The notes under the pieces were generated by a model that saw only the letters and a program-made list of their open reading frames with translations, was not told the DNA's origin and ran no database searches. DNA of 64,000 bases from NCBI RefSeq assembly GCF_044357945.1, contig NZ_CP076563.1, forward strand, positions 1,815,220-1,879,219. The letters are read 5' to 3'. Within the stretch, counting starts at the first letter, position 1, and every line of letters begins with the position of its first letter. A program made the position numbers and the translations under genes. Of the stretch, positions 1 to 7,973 are shown piece after piece. This stretch comes from QAND01 sp003150225. GTDB taxonomy: Bacteria; Bacillota; Clostridia; Christensenellales; QAND01.

Positions 1-1
1 G

Positions 2-967
2 GACGCCCTGGCGAGGGCTCAGTACGCCGGAGTGGTGACCTTCCCAGGGGCCTTTGACGGCATCGCCGCCGATCTGGCCGCCGCTGTCCGCCTGCGGATG
101 GAGCGCGGGGTTGAGGAGCCCCTGGCCATCCTGCTGTGCGTCAACACCGTGGATCCGGCGGAGTTCTTTTATAACAGGATATCAGAATATCTGGATGAAT
201 CTGCCCGGGCGTATTTTGACCGGCATGTGGGACTGGTGGAAACCCTGGTAACCCGGCTGTGCTCCACCCCCAGCCCGGAGCAGCTTTTGGAGGATCCTTA
301 TGCTGTTTCCACCAGCGATACCCCCATCCTGGAGGTGGATCGGGAGGCGTTTTTGCCGGGCCATAGCTATCCGGAGTTTTTCCTTCTGGGAGAAAATGTG
401 CCCGGCAAGCTGGTGAAGAAGATTTGGTGCGGCAACCTGGAGCATTGCTGTCTGGCCTACTACGGCCAGTATTTTGGACACGGATACGTCCACGAGGCGG
501 CCCGGGATCCCTATGTCCGGCGGTGTACCTACTATGCTGGACAGGAGGCCAACCGGGCGGTGGCCGCCGCCTATGGCTTTTCCCCAGAGGAGATGGCCTT
601 TGACGTTCCGGCAAAATGGCAGCGCTCCATGAAGGGCCTGGTGCCCGATCCCCTTACCCGGGTGGGGGCGGATCCGGTTCGCAAGCTGGGGAAAAACGAC
701 CGGTTCATCGGCCCCGCTCTTTTGAGCCTCCAGCAGGGGAACCTCCCTGTGTTTATCGCCAAGGGAGCGGCCTGCGGCTTTTATTTTCATAACCCCGAGG
801 ACGCGGGCGCCCGGACGGTTCAGGCCCACATCCAGGAGCAGGGAATTGGATCCGCCATCCAAACCTTCTGCGGCTTGGATCCTGCCCACCCCCAAGAGGG
901 CCTCCTATATCAGTTGATCCTTTCCGCCTATGAGGAGCTGTCCCAGTTCGATCCCGCGGCGGGTTGA
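2..967 (+). CDS. Mannitol dehydrogenase family protein, 5' truncated by window edge
   Basis: The reading frame is open from the first bases, so the true start lies outside the window and the N-terminal Rossmann (NAD-binding) part is missing; the GTG at 32 is unlikely to be the start. The visible part matches the C-terminal domain of polyol dehydrogenases related to mannitol-1-phosphate 5-dehydrogenase, which interconvert a polyol (phosphate) and a ketose (phosphate) with NAD. The family signature of a Lys, then Asn and His a few residues on, is seen in KKIWCGNLEHCCLAYYG. The segment LAILLCVNTVDPAEFF resembles the strand before the substrate domain. Substrate cannot be told. About 220 bp without a gene follow, with no clear terminator. 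Confidence 0.75.
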   Translation, partial: DALARAQYAGVVTFPGAFDGIAADLAAAVRLRMERGVEEPLAILLCVNTVDPAEFFYNRISEYLDESARAYFDRHVGLVETLVTRLCSTPSPEQLLEDPYAVSTSDTPILEVDREAFLPGHSYPEFFLLGENVPGKLVKKIWCGNLEHCCLAYYGQYFGHGYVHEAARDPYVRRCTYYAGQEANRAVAAAYGFSPEEMAFDVPAKWQRSMKGLVPDPLTRVGADPVRKLGKNDRFIGPALLSLQQGNLPVFIAKGAACGFYFHNPEDAGARTVQAHIQEQGIGSAIQTFCGLDPAHPQEGLLYQLILSAYEELSQFDPAAG

Positions 968-1145
968 GTTTGCCCCTCGGTAGGCGGTTTCATTTTGCGC
1001 GTCCTGCGGCACCCACCCCTCTTGCGACCGAAGCCGTCCCGCTGGCTTCGGCACCCGCCCTGTGATCGCGGGATTGCGTCAAAGAAGTTTTTTGCCGGCT
1101 CTGTGGAATTTCTACCGCCATTTCACGCAGGGCCTTCTTTTGGTG

Positions 1146-1154
1146 TGCTATAAT
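1146..1154 (+). promoter_or_regulatory. Extended -10 promoter (TGCTATAAT) for the ABC transporter operon
   Basis: TGCTATAAT is a perfect extended -10 element ending 35 bases before the ATG of the ATPase gene. No good -35 hexamer lies 17 bases upstream, which is usual for extended -10 promoters. The same nine bases occur on the minus strand at 11103-11111. The rest of the 968-1189 gap shows nothing else convincing. Confidence 0.6.
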
Positions 1155-1189
1155 CAATCGTTGGTAAATAAAGAAAGGAAAAACAATCC

Positions 1190-2104
1190 ATGAGCCATAT
1201 GATCGAGGTCAGGGATCTCAAAAAATCCTATGGGGACATCGAGGCGGTAAAGGGCATCAGCTTTTACGTGGAGAAGGGAAAGCTCTTCGCCTTTTTGGGG
1301 CCTAACGGCGCGGGGAAGTCCACCACCATCGACATGATCTGCACCTTCCTTCGTCCGGACGCGGGGACCGTTACCGTGGACGGAAAGACCTTGGGCCAGG
1401 AGGATGACGCCATCCGAAGCGTCATCGGAGCGGTGTTCCAGGACGGCATGCTGGACGCGCTGCTATCGGTGGGGGAAAACCTCCGCATCCGGGGCGGTTT
1501 TTACGGCCTTCGGGGGAAGGAGCTGGAGGCCGCCGTCCAGAGGGCGGCGGAGGTAACCGGGATTGCCGATTTGATGAAACGCCCCTATGGCAAGCTTTCG
1601 GGAGGCCAGCGGCGGCGGTGCGATATTGCCCGGGCGCTTATCAACACGCCTCGGGTGCTGTTCCTGGATGAGCCCACCACCGGACTGGATCCCCAGACTC
1701 GGAAGAACGTGTGGGAGACCATCCAGACCCTTCAACGGGAGACGGACATGACCATCTTTTTGACCACTCACTATATGGAGGAGGCCGCAGAGGCGGACTA
1801 TGTCATCGTCATTGACCATGGGGAGATCGCAGCCCGGGGCACCCCGGCGGAGCTCAAGGCCCGGTACGCCAGGGATACCCTCCGCCTGGTATGCAGCGAT
1901 ATGGACGGCGCGAAAGGGGCTCTGGATGGCCTGAACGCCGCCTATACCCAGGCGGCGGACCAGCTCGTTGTTCCGGTGGATTCCACCTTTGACGCGCTGC
2001 CGCTCATCGAAGCGGCTCGGCCCTATCTAACGGGATTTGAGGTTCTTATGGGCACCATGGACGATGCCTTTATCGGCATCACCGGAAAGGGGATACGGGA
2101 ATGA
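1190..2104 (+). CDS. ABC transporter ATP-binding protein (DrrA-type, ABC-2 exporter)
   Basis: Cytoplasmic ATPase subunit of an ABC-2 exporter, 304 aa. Walker A GPNGAGKST is at residues 37-45, followed by signature LSGGQRRR and Walker B LFLDEPT, with the switch His in TTHYMEEA. The C-terminal extension after about residue 220 is typical of the DrrA/CcmA-like group that works with a single six-helix permease. The start is ATG 1190 behind a purine-rich stretch (aaagaaagga). The stop overlaps the start of the next gene as ATGA, so the two are translationally coupled. The substrate is unknown; drugs, lipids or peptides are exported by relatives. Confidence 0.92.
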   Translation: MSHMIEVRDLKKSYGDIEAVKGISFYVEKGKLFAFLGPNGAGKSTTIDMICTFLRPDAGTVTVDGKTLGQEDDAIRSVIGAVFQDGMLDALLSVGENLRIRGGFYGLRGKELEAAVQRAAEVTGIADLMKRPYGKLSGGQRRRCDIARALINTPRVLFLDEPTTGLDPQTRKNVWETIQTLQRETDMTIFLTTHYMEEAAEADYVIVIDHGEIAARGTPAELKARYARDTLRLVCSDMDGAKGALDGLNAAYTQAADQLVVPVDSTFDALPLIEAARPYLTGFEVLMGTMDDAFIGITGKGIRE

Positions 2105-2955
2105 TTCGATTTGCCAAACGCAACCTCATGGTGTTCTTCCGGGATAAGAGCGCGGTGTTCTTTTCCCTTTTATCCGCTTTGATCATCGTGGCGCTATACG
2201 CTCTGTTTCTGGGCGATACCATGACCCAGGGCTATGAGGCGGTGCCCGAAGTCCGCGCGCTGATGGACAGCTGGATCGTGGCGGGGATTCTTGCCATCAC
2301 CTCCATCACCACCACTATGGGCGCGTACGGCACCATGGTGGACGACAGGGCGCGGAAGATCGAAAAGGATTTTCACTGCAGTCCCCTTCACAAGAGCAGC
2401 ATCGCTGGCGGGTACATCCTCAGCGCTTTTCTCATCGGGGTGGTGATGACCCTGGTTGCCCTGGTGCTGGGGGAGGTTTATATCGTGGCCACCGGAGGCC
2501 CCTGGTTGAGCTTTGCCGCCACCCTTAAGGTGCTGGGGCTCATCCTTGCCACCTGCTTTATGAATACCGCTATGGTATTCTTTGTGGTATCCTTCTTCCG
2601 CAGCCTCAACGCCTTCAGCACCGCCAGCACCATCCTTGGTACCATGATCGGCTTTGTCACCGGCATTTATATGCCGGTGGGCGTGTTACCCGTGGCCATT
2701 CAGTACGTGGTGAAGGTGTTTCCAGTAACCCATTCCGCCGTCCTGCTCCGCCAGGTGATGATGGAAGGCCCTCTGGCGACCTCCTTTGCGGGAGCGCCGG
2801 CCCAGGCTGTATCGGAATTCAATGAGATGATGGGGATTACCATGCGGTTTGGGGACGCCTCCGTCACCCCATTTGCCAGTCTGTTGGTGATCCTTTTGAC
2901 GGGGCTGCTTTTCTTCCTCCTGTCCAGCGTGAGGATGTCCCGAAAAAAACGGTAG
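2101..2955 (+). CDS. ABC-2 type transporter permease
   Basis: Integral membrane partner of the preceding ATPase, 284 aa. The N-terminus (MIRFAKRNLMVFFRDKSAVFF) is the usual amphipathic coupling segment before the first membrane helix, and hydrophobic segments follow that fit six helices. It begins at an ATGA overlap with the ATPase stop, which strongly suggests a two-gene exporter operon. The final residues (MSRKKR) are basic and likely cytoplasmic. Homologues form homodimers with two ATPases. Nothing in the sequence fixes the substrate. Confidence 0.9.
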   Translation: MIRFAKRNLMVFFRDKSAVFFSLLSALIIVALYALFLGDTMTQGYEAVPEVRALMDSWIVAGILAITSITTTMGAYGTMVDDRARKIEKDFHCSPLHKSSIAGGYILSAFLIGVVMTLVALVLGEVYIVATGGPWLSFAATLKVLGLILATCFMNTAMVFFVVSFFRSLNAFSTASTILGTMIGFVTGIYMPVGVLPVAIQYVVKVFPVTHSAVLLRQVMMEGPLATSFAGAPAQAVSEFNEMMGITMRFGDASVTPFASLLVILLTGLLFFLLSSVRMSRKKR

Positions 2956-3012
2956 CGTCACCTTTTCCGTTTCCAATCATACAATGAAGAGGATTGGAAC
3001 GGAGGTGTCGGT

Positions 3013-3543
3013 ATGGAACAGAACTTTGTGGCCGGTGCGGAGGGCCCCTTTCCCCAGGTAAGGGTTTTGGGCAAGAATCCCTACTACGCGCGGCTGCTCA
3101 TGGACGATTACGCTGGAAATCATAGCGAGTTGGGCGCCTGCGCCCAATATGTCTATCAGAGCAGCATTCTGGAGGAGGCCGGTGCGAAGCATCAGGAGCT
3201 GCTGCTGTCCATCGGGATTCGGGAGATGCTGCATCTGCGTCACCTGGCCCGGGCGATCCGGCAGCTGGGGGGCGATCCCATCTATGCCGGAGGCCGCTCC
3301 ACCCGCGGGCGGTTCTGGAACAGCGGCTACGTCAACTATGCCAAGGAGCCCTATTGGATGATCGAGGACGACATCCGGGCGGAGCGGGAGGCCATCAAAC
3401 AGTATCAGGAGCATATGCGGCTCATTGACGATCCGTCGGTACGGGCGCTCTTGGCCCGGATCATCGAGGACGAGGAGGTTCACATCCGTTTGCTGGAGGG
3501 TCTGCTTCAGGAACAGGAGGAGCCAAGCCGCGCGATGGAATAA
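3013..3543 (+). CDS. Ferritin-like domain protein
   Basis: A 176-aa mostly helical protein. EMLHLRHLARAI near the middle and EDEEVHIRLLEGLL near the end give Glu-x2-His and Glu-Glu-x2-His patterns, the spaced carboxylate and histidine ligands of a diiron or dimanganese four-helix bundle such as the rubrerythrin/bacterioferritin group. No rubredoxin-like Cys pairs are present. The likely role is metal handling or peroxide detoxification in the cytoplasm, but some small clostridial proteins of this kind are coat-associated. ATG 3013 follows ggaggtg at a good distance. It stands alone, bounded downstream by a strong terminator. Confidence 0.75.
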   Translation: MEQNFVAGAEGPFPQVRVLGKNPYYARLLMDDYAGNHSELGACAQYVYQSSILEEAGAKHQELLLSIGIREMLHLRHLARAIRQLGGDPIYAGGRSTRGRFWNSGYVNYAKEPYWMIEDDIRAEREAIKQYQEHMRLIDDPSVRALLARIIEDEEVHIRLLEGLLQEQEEPSRAME

Positions 3544-3586
3544 TCTTGCGCCCGGAGGCGAAAGGACCGGCTCCTGGCGAATCGGC

Positions 3587-3624
3587 GCGGACTCCCCGGC
3601 GTTTTCCCGGGGAGTCCGCTTTTT
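3587..3624 (+). terminator. Rho-independent terminator after ferritin-like gene
   Basis: A 13-bp perfect stem (GCGGACTCCCCGG and its complement) with a 7-base loop is followed by TTTTT. Confidence 0.9.
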
Positions 3625-3663
3625 GGACAAATTCCTTCCAGGAATACCAAAACGAAACAAAAG

Positions 3664-3698
3664 GAATGTGGTATTCTAATTTTGAATGTGATATTCTA
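3664..3698 (+). promoter_or_regulatory. Two near-identical 15-base direct repeats upstream of pyk
   Basis: GAATGTGGTATTCTA at 3664-3678 and GAATGTGATATTCTA at 3684-3698 differ at one base and start 20 bases apart, i.e. about two helical turns. They lie 43-77 bases before the pyruvate kinase ATG. The spacing suggests a regulator binding twice on one DNA face; a promoter function is also possible because each copy contains TATTCT, but no matching -35 is evident. Confidence 0.4.
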
Positions 3699-3740
3699 TT
3701 GCAGAAGAAAGAATATTAAAAAAACGGTAGGGGATTGCTT

Positions 3741-5156
3741 ATGAAACGCACAAAAATCATCGCTACGCTGGGACCCGCCTGCGACGACATCGAGATCATG
3801 GAGCAGTTGGTGCGAAACGGCGTCAACGTGTTCCGGATGAATTTCTCCCATGGCTCCCGAGAGGAGCATGGAGAGCGGATCCGCAAGATCAAGCTCCTTC
3901 GTGAAAAGCTGCAGCAGCCCATCGGCATCCTATTGGATACCAAGGGCCCGGAGATCCGTCTTAAGACCTTTGAGGACGATGCCATTACGCTGGCTCCGGG
4001 GGACAAGTTTACCCTGACCACCCGGGATGTGGTTGGCACCAAGGACATCGTCAGCGTTACCTATGAGCTGCTGCCCGAGGACGTGGAGGTGGGCAGCACC
4101 ATCCTCATCGACGATGGATTGGTGGAGCTCCGGGTGGAAGAGATTGACGGCCAGGATATCCATACCGTCTGTGTGGTGGGCGGCGCTATCAGCAATAAGA
4201 AGGGGGTCAACGTGCCGGGGGTGGCCATCCGGCTTCCTGCCATTACTGAAACCGACGCGGGGGACATCCTTTTTGGTATTGAGAACGACATCGACTTTGT
4301 GGCGGCATCCTTTATCCGCAAGGCGGCCGATGTATACGAGATCCGCAAGCTGCTACGGGACAACGGCGGCGAGGGGATCCAGATCATCAGCAAGATCGAG
4401 AACAAAGAGGGCGTGGACAACATCGAGGAGATTATGGACGCGTCGGACGGCATCATGGTGGCCCGGGGCGATTTGGGGGTAGAGGTGCCCATCGCTCGGG
4501 TACCCCTTATCCAGAAGGAAATCATCTACATGGGCAAGGCCAAGGGAAAGATCGTCATTACCGCCACCCAGATGTTGGACAGCATGATCCGCAATCCTCG
4601 GCCTACTCGGGCGGAGGTCAACGACGTGGCCTCCTCGGTGTACGATGGCTGCGATGCCGTGATGCTGTCGGGGGAGACGGCTGCGGGGAAATATCCCGTG
4701 GAGGCCGTAAAGATGATGAATCGGGTATGCCTCAACGCCGAGGCACATCACATGCTGCTGGAGGTGAAAACGGTATACGAGTACGTCCATGAATACTCCC
4801 TTACCGACGCCGTGGCCCATGCATGCTGCGATATGGCAAAACAGTTGGAGGCTAAGGCCATCATCACCGCTACCAGCGGCGGCAGCACCGCCCGGATGGT
4901 GGCCAAATACCGTCCGGACTGCCAGATCATCGCCAGCACCCAGCATCCATCGGTATACCAGAAGCTCTCCCTTCTGTGGGGGGTGGAGCCGGTGATCAGC
5001 GGCGTGTTCCATAACACCGATGAGATGATCGACGCCTCGGTGGAGGCGGCCCGGGCTACCGGCCTTGTGAAGGACGGGGATATCGTGGTGCTGACGGCGG
5101 GCATCCCGGCGGGGGTTCCTGGGACCACGAATATGGTGAAGGCCCATGTCATCTGA
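3741..5156 (+). CDS. pyk: Pyruvate kinase
   Basis: Converts phosphoenolpyruvate and ADP to pyruvate and ATP, the last step of glycolysis, in the cytoplasm. At 471 aa it has the standard A/B/C domain length. MKRTKIIATLGPA at the N-terminus, RMNFSHG, SKIENKEG and the active-site stretch around MVARGDLGVE are all present. The extra C-terminal PEP-utilising-like domain of Bacillus-type enzymes is absent. ATG 3741 is chosen over the in-frame TTG at 3735 because it gives the family N-terminus. It is monocistronic, with a terminator downstream and the direct repeats upstream. Confidence 0.98.
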   Translation: MKRTKIIATLGPACDDIEIMEQLVRNGVNVFRMNFSHGSREEHGERIRKIKLLREKLQQPIGILLDTKGPEIRLKTFEDDAITLAPGDKFTLTTRDVVGTKDIVSVTYELLPEDVEVGSTILIDDGLVELRVEEIDGQDIHTVCVVGGAISNKKGVNVPGVAIRLPAITETDAGDILFGIENDIDFVAASFIRKAADVYEIRKLLRDNGGEGIQIISKIENKEGVDNIEEIMDASDGIMVARGDLGVEVPIARVPLIQKEIIYMGKAKGKIVITATQMLDSMIRNPRPTRAEVNDVASSVYDGCDAVMLSGETAAGKYPVEAVKMMNRVCLNAEAHHMLLEVKTVYEYVHEYSLTDAVAHACCDMAKQLEAKAIITATSGGSTARMVAKYRPDCQIIASTQHPSVYQKLSLLWGVEPVISGVFHNTDEMIDASVEAARATGLVKDGDIVVLTAGIPAGVPGTTNMVKAHVI

Positions 5157-5214
5157 TGAGAAGAACGGAAACGGTTCGATTTAGGCGGCACGGGGAAGAA
5201 AGCAAGGTAACCCC

Positions 5215-5256
5215 ACAGGGCGGCATGGCGGTTTGCTATGCCGCCCTGTTTTTTTA
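5215..5256 (+). terminator. Rho-independent terminator after pyk
   Basis: Stem ACAGGGCGGCAT pairs with ATGCCGCCCTGT across an 11-base loop and is followed by seven T. The rest of the gene-free stretch to 5572 shows only a TATAAT at 5460-5465 that could serve the next gene. Confidence 0.92.
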
Positions 5257-5572
5257 AAGCGTTTGGCTTTATCCCTTGCGCGGGGCTTTTGTTCCTGTTT
5301 CCGTTCCTTTTCTCTGTTGAAGGGAGGACTAGAACGGAAGACGGGAATCCGCCTATCTTTTGCTGGATGGGAAGATCCTAAGGCTTTGATATCCGCTTTA
5401 AAAAGCAAATGTTGTTGAGGGGTTCCTAAGAAACCGGGGAAACACAGGTTGACTTGCGGTATAATTTATGGCATTCTATAAAAAGTAAATTTTCCGCCGG
5501 GAAACGCTTGATTTTGCTCCAGTAGGCCGTTGCAGGAGTAAAGATGAGCGTTTTATTTTTTAGGAGGTTGGC

Positions 5573-6073
5573 ATGGTTTTTCGGGAGATGAGAAGAAAAA
5601 GACAGGCTTTAACGCAACAGGAATCTGCGGATATTCTATACAGGGGAACATCTGGAGTGCTCGCTTTAGCGGGCGACAATGGATATCCGTATGCTGTTCC
5701 GATCAGCTATATGTATGACGGGGAAAAAATCTATTTTCACAGTGCAAAATGCGGACATAAGCTGGACGCGATTGGCAAGAACGCCAACGCATCCTTTTGT
5801 GTGATTGATCAGGATTTGGTTGTTCCAGAGGCGTATACCACCTACTTTAGAAGCGTCATTGTCTTTGGACGGATGCGGGTAATCGAAGACGAGGCGGAAA
5901 TGAGGAAGGCCATAGAAAAACTGTCCATCAAATACGCGCCGGAAGATACCGCTACCAGCCGTGACCGCGCGATTCGCCGAGAGTGGGATTTCCTTTGCAT
6001 GTTGGAACTGAACATCGACCATATGACGGGAAAAGAAGCAGTAGAGCTTATGAAAGAGAAGCAGCAGGGATAG
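5573..6073 (+). CDS. Pyridoxamine 5'-phosphate oxidase-fold protein, NimA-like
   Basis: A 166-aa split-barrel flavin-binding protein resembling NimA, which is linked to 5-nitroimidazole resistance by reducing the drug to a harmless amine. Supporting segments are MRRKRQALT at the N-terminus, GTSGVLALAGDNGYPYAVPISY in pieces, the FHSAKCGHK segment holding the conserved His, and FVI-type strands after it. ATG 5573 follows a strong taggaggt. Codon use is richer in A/T than in pyk or galU on either side, which hints at acquisition. Actual drug resistance cannot be judged: many NimA-like proteins in gut Firmicutes have unknown substrates. Confidence 0.8.
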   Translation: MVFREMRRKRQALTQQESADILYRGTSGVLALAGDNGYPYAVPISYMYDGEKIYFHSAKCGHKLDAIGKNANASFCVIDQDLVVPEAYTTYFRSVIVFGRMRVIEDEAEMRKAIEKLSIKYAPEDTATSRDRAIRREWDFLCMLELNIDHMTGKEAVELMKEKQQG

Positions 6074-6130
6074 ACAAGGAATATTGGATAGAAAAAGCAA
6101 CCCGCCGGGGTTTTCTTTTCTTGTGTAGTA

Positions 6131-6161
6131 GGCCAGCGTTACACAGACGCTGGCCTTTTTT
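6131..6161 (+). terminator. Rho-independent terminator after nimA-like gene
   Basis: GGCCAGCGT pairs with ACGCTGGCC across a 7-base loop, followed by six T. Confidence 0.9.
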
Positions 6162-6197
6162 CTTTGTTAGATGATTTGACTGTTAAGGAGATGATAT

Positions 6198-6884
6198 ATG
6201 ATGTGGGTGCTCCTTGGTATATCGATAACAACGAGCTTTTTTGATAGCTTAAACCCCTCCGCCATCGCGCAGCAAATGCTGTTGCAGACCATGGTAAAAA
6301 ACAAAAGGCATATCTGGTTTTTCATACTTGGAATTGGAATGGCAAACTTTGTGCTGGGCCTTGCAATTTACTACGGTATTGCCGCCTGGGTTTCAGAGCT
6401 GCTAACCAAGGTAATTGAAACGCATCAGTGGCAGGCATCTGGTGTGGCGCTGAGCGCTGGTGTCCTATGCTTACTGTTGGGGAGACGGCTCATCGCTAGA
6501 ACCAAACGCAGTGCGAAAAGAGGCTTAGAAGAAACCGCTAAGAGGAAGAACCCTTCGCAGCTATGCCCCCTATCCCTATTTTTTTTAGGAACGGCTTTTT
6601 GTGCCGTAGAGTTAACCAGCGCATTTCCCTATTTTGGCTTTTTGGCAATCCTTACAAGCTATCATCTGACGGTTCCTTCGGTGCTGCTTTTTGTGATGAT
6701 CTATAACCTAATATATGTATTGCCACTCATTTTGCTTTCTGCCGCATACAACCAATTACAGGATACGGCCTTGATTAAAAGGATAGAAAGCGCTTCAGGC
6801 AACGTGGCGGCCTATGTAGTCCCCATGGCAATAACGCTTGCAGGCGCCCTGCTGGTTTATTGCGGGGTGCGTCTGCTCACGTAA
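6198..6884 (+). CDS. GAP/Sap-family (LysE-like) integral membrane protein
   Basis: A 228-aa protein with about six hydrophobic segments. The N-terminal SFFDSLNPSAIAQQMLL, with a conserved Asn-Pro in the first helix, a basic linker near the middle (ARTKRSAKRG) and the second half FFLGTAFCAVELTSAFPYFG resemble the GAP (sulfolipid-addressing) branch of the LysE exporter superfamily. The substrate is unknown. ATG 6198 follows aaggag by 7 bases. Like the NimA-like gene before it, its codons are AT-richer than the surrounding genes. No clear terminator follows; an inverted repeat GCAAAAAG/CTTTTTGC sits in the 190-bp gap before galU. Confidence 0.7.
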   Translation: MMWVLLGISITTSFFDSLNPSAIAQQMLLQTMVKNKRHIWFFILGIGMANFVLGLAIYYGIAAWVSELLTKVIETHQWQASGVALSAGVLCLLLGRRLIARTKRSAKRGLEETAKRKNPSQLCPLSLFFLGTAFCAVELTSAFPYFGFLAILTSYHLTVPSVLLFVMIYNLIYVLPLILLSAAYNQLQDTALIKRIESASGNVAAYVVPMAITLAGALLVYCGVRLLT

Positions 6885-7041
6885 ATAACGGAAAATAGGG
6901 AACAATGGTTCAGATTGCTTGACATAGCGGCCTGTTGACGCGCGGCGGACGCAAAAAGGGGCCTGGTCACGGCGGATCTCTTTTTGCGGAATTTGAACGG
7001 CTCTTTTTCCCGGCAGATTTCGCTTTTCCGGCTGGGGCGTG

Positions 7042-7047
7042 TATAAT
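7042..7047 (+). promoter_or_regulatory. -10 element (TATAAT) upstream of galU
   Basis: A perfect TATAAT lies 29 bases before the galU ATG, but the hexamer 17 bases upstream (TTCGCT) is a poor -35. Confidence 0.45.
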
Positions 7048-7076
7048 GGAGAAAACAACCCTCAAGGAGGCAACCC

Positions 7077-7973
7077 ATGAGAATCAAAAAAGCTGTCATT
7101 CCCGTGGCCGGCCTAGGCACCCGGTTCTTGCCGGCTACCAAGTCCATGCCCAAGGAAATGCTGCCCATTGTGGACAAGCCCACCATTCAATACATCGTGG
7201 AGGAGGCGGTGGCCTCCGGCATTGAGGACATCCTGCTGGTGACGGGCCGCACCAAGAAATCCATTGAGGATCACTTTGACTATTGCCCCGAGCTGGAGAT
7301 GGAGCTGGCCGAGAAGGACAAGCAGGCGGAGCTGGAATTGGTCCGGAAGATCGCGGATCTGGCCCGGCTGCACTTCATCCGGCAGAAATCCCCCAAGGGA
7401 TTGGGCCACGCGGTATACTGCGCCCGGAGCTTTGTGGGGAACGAGCCCTTTGCAGTGCTGTTGGGGGATGATGTGGCGGTATGCGAAAGACCGGCGCTCC
7501 GTCAGCTGATGGACGTATACGACCAGTACGGCTGTTCCGTTATTGGGGTGAACCCGGTGGAGAAAAGGGATGTAAGCCGCTATGGGGTCATCGCCCCCGA
7601 TCCCGCCTTTACCCCCCATGATGGCGTTCAGAAGATTGTTGGATTGGTGGAAAAACCCCCGGTGGAGGAGGCGCCCAGCAATCTTGCCATCTTCGGCCGG
7701 TATATCATCACCCCCGAGATCTTTCCCATCCTGGAGAATCTGCCCAAGGGCGCAGGCGGGGAGATACAGCTGACCGACGCCCTGAAGGTGCTTCTAAACA
7801 GCCAGGGGATGTATGCCATTGATTTTAAGGGCCGGCGGTATGACATTGGCCAGAAGCTGGGCTTTTTGAAGGCCACCGTGGAGTTTGCCCTCCGCCGGGA
7901 GGATCTGAAGGACGACTTTGCCGCCTACCTGTTGGACATCGCAAAACGCCTGATGGAGGGAGAAACCCTATGA
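7077..7973 (+). CDS. galU: UTP--glucose-1-phosphate uridylyltransferase
   Basis: Makes UDP-glucose from UTP and glucose-1-phosphate, the precursor for cell-surface glycans and glycolipids. The 298-aa length is normal. The N-terminus AVIPVAGLGTRFLPATKS with PKEMLPIVDKP is the nucleotidyltransferase signature, VLLGDD carries the metal-binding aspartates, and VGLVEKP the sugar-binding region. ATG 7077 follows caaggagg. The stop overlaps the next start (ATGA), so it heads a three-gene operon with an amidohydrolase and a lipoprotein, a combination with no obvious metabolic logic. Confidence 0.97.
   Translation: MRIKKAVIPVAGLGTRFLPATKSMPKEMLPIVDKPTIQYIVEEAVASGIEDILLVTGRTKKSIEDHFDYCPELEMELAEKDKQAELELVRKIADLARLHFIRQKSPKGLGHAVYCARSFVGNEPFAVLLGDDVAVCERPALRQLMDVYDQYGCSVIGVNPVEKRDVSRYGVIAPDPAFTPHDGVQKIVGLVEKPPVEEAPSNLAIFGRYIITPEIFPILENLPKGAGGEIQLTDALKVLLNSQGMYAIDFKGRRYDIGQKLGFLKATVEFALRREDLKDDFAAYLLDIAKRLMEGETL

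Noticed and set aside
4353..5147. 264-codon minus-strand frame inside pyk
   Set aside because: Antisense shadow of a clear pyruvate kinase; no ribosome site or recognisable domain.
5233..5418. 61-codon plus frame after pyk
   Set aside because: It starts inside the terminator and has no ribosome site or conserved look.
6950..6987. Inverted repeat GCAAAAAG/CTTTTTGC as a terminator for the GAP-family gene
   Set aside because: The loop is about 20 bases, the stem is AT-rich and no T-run follows.
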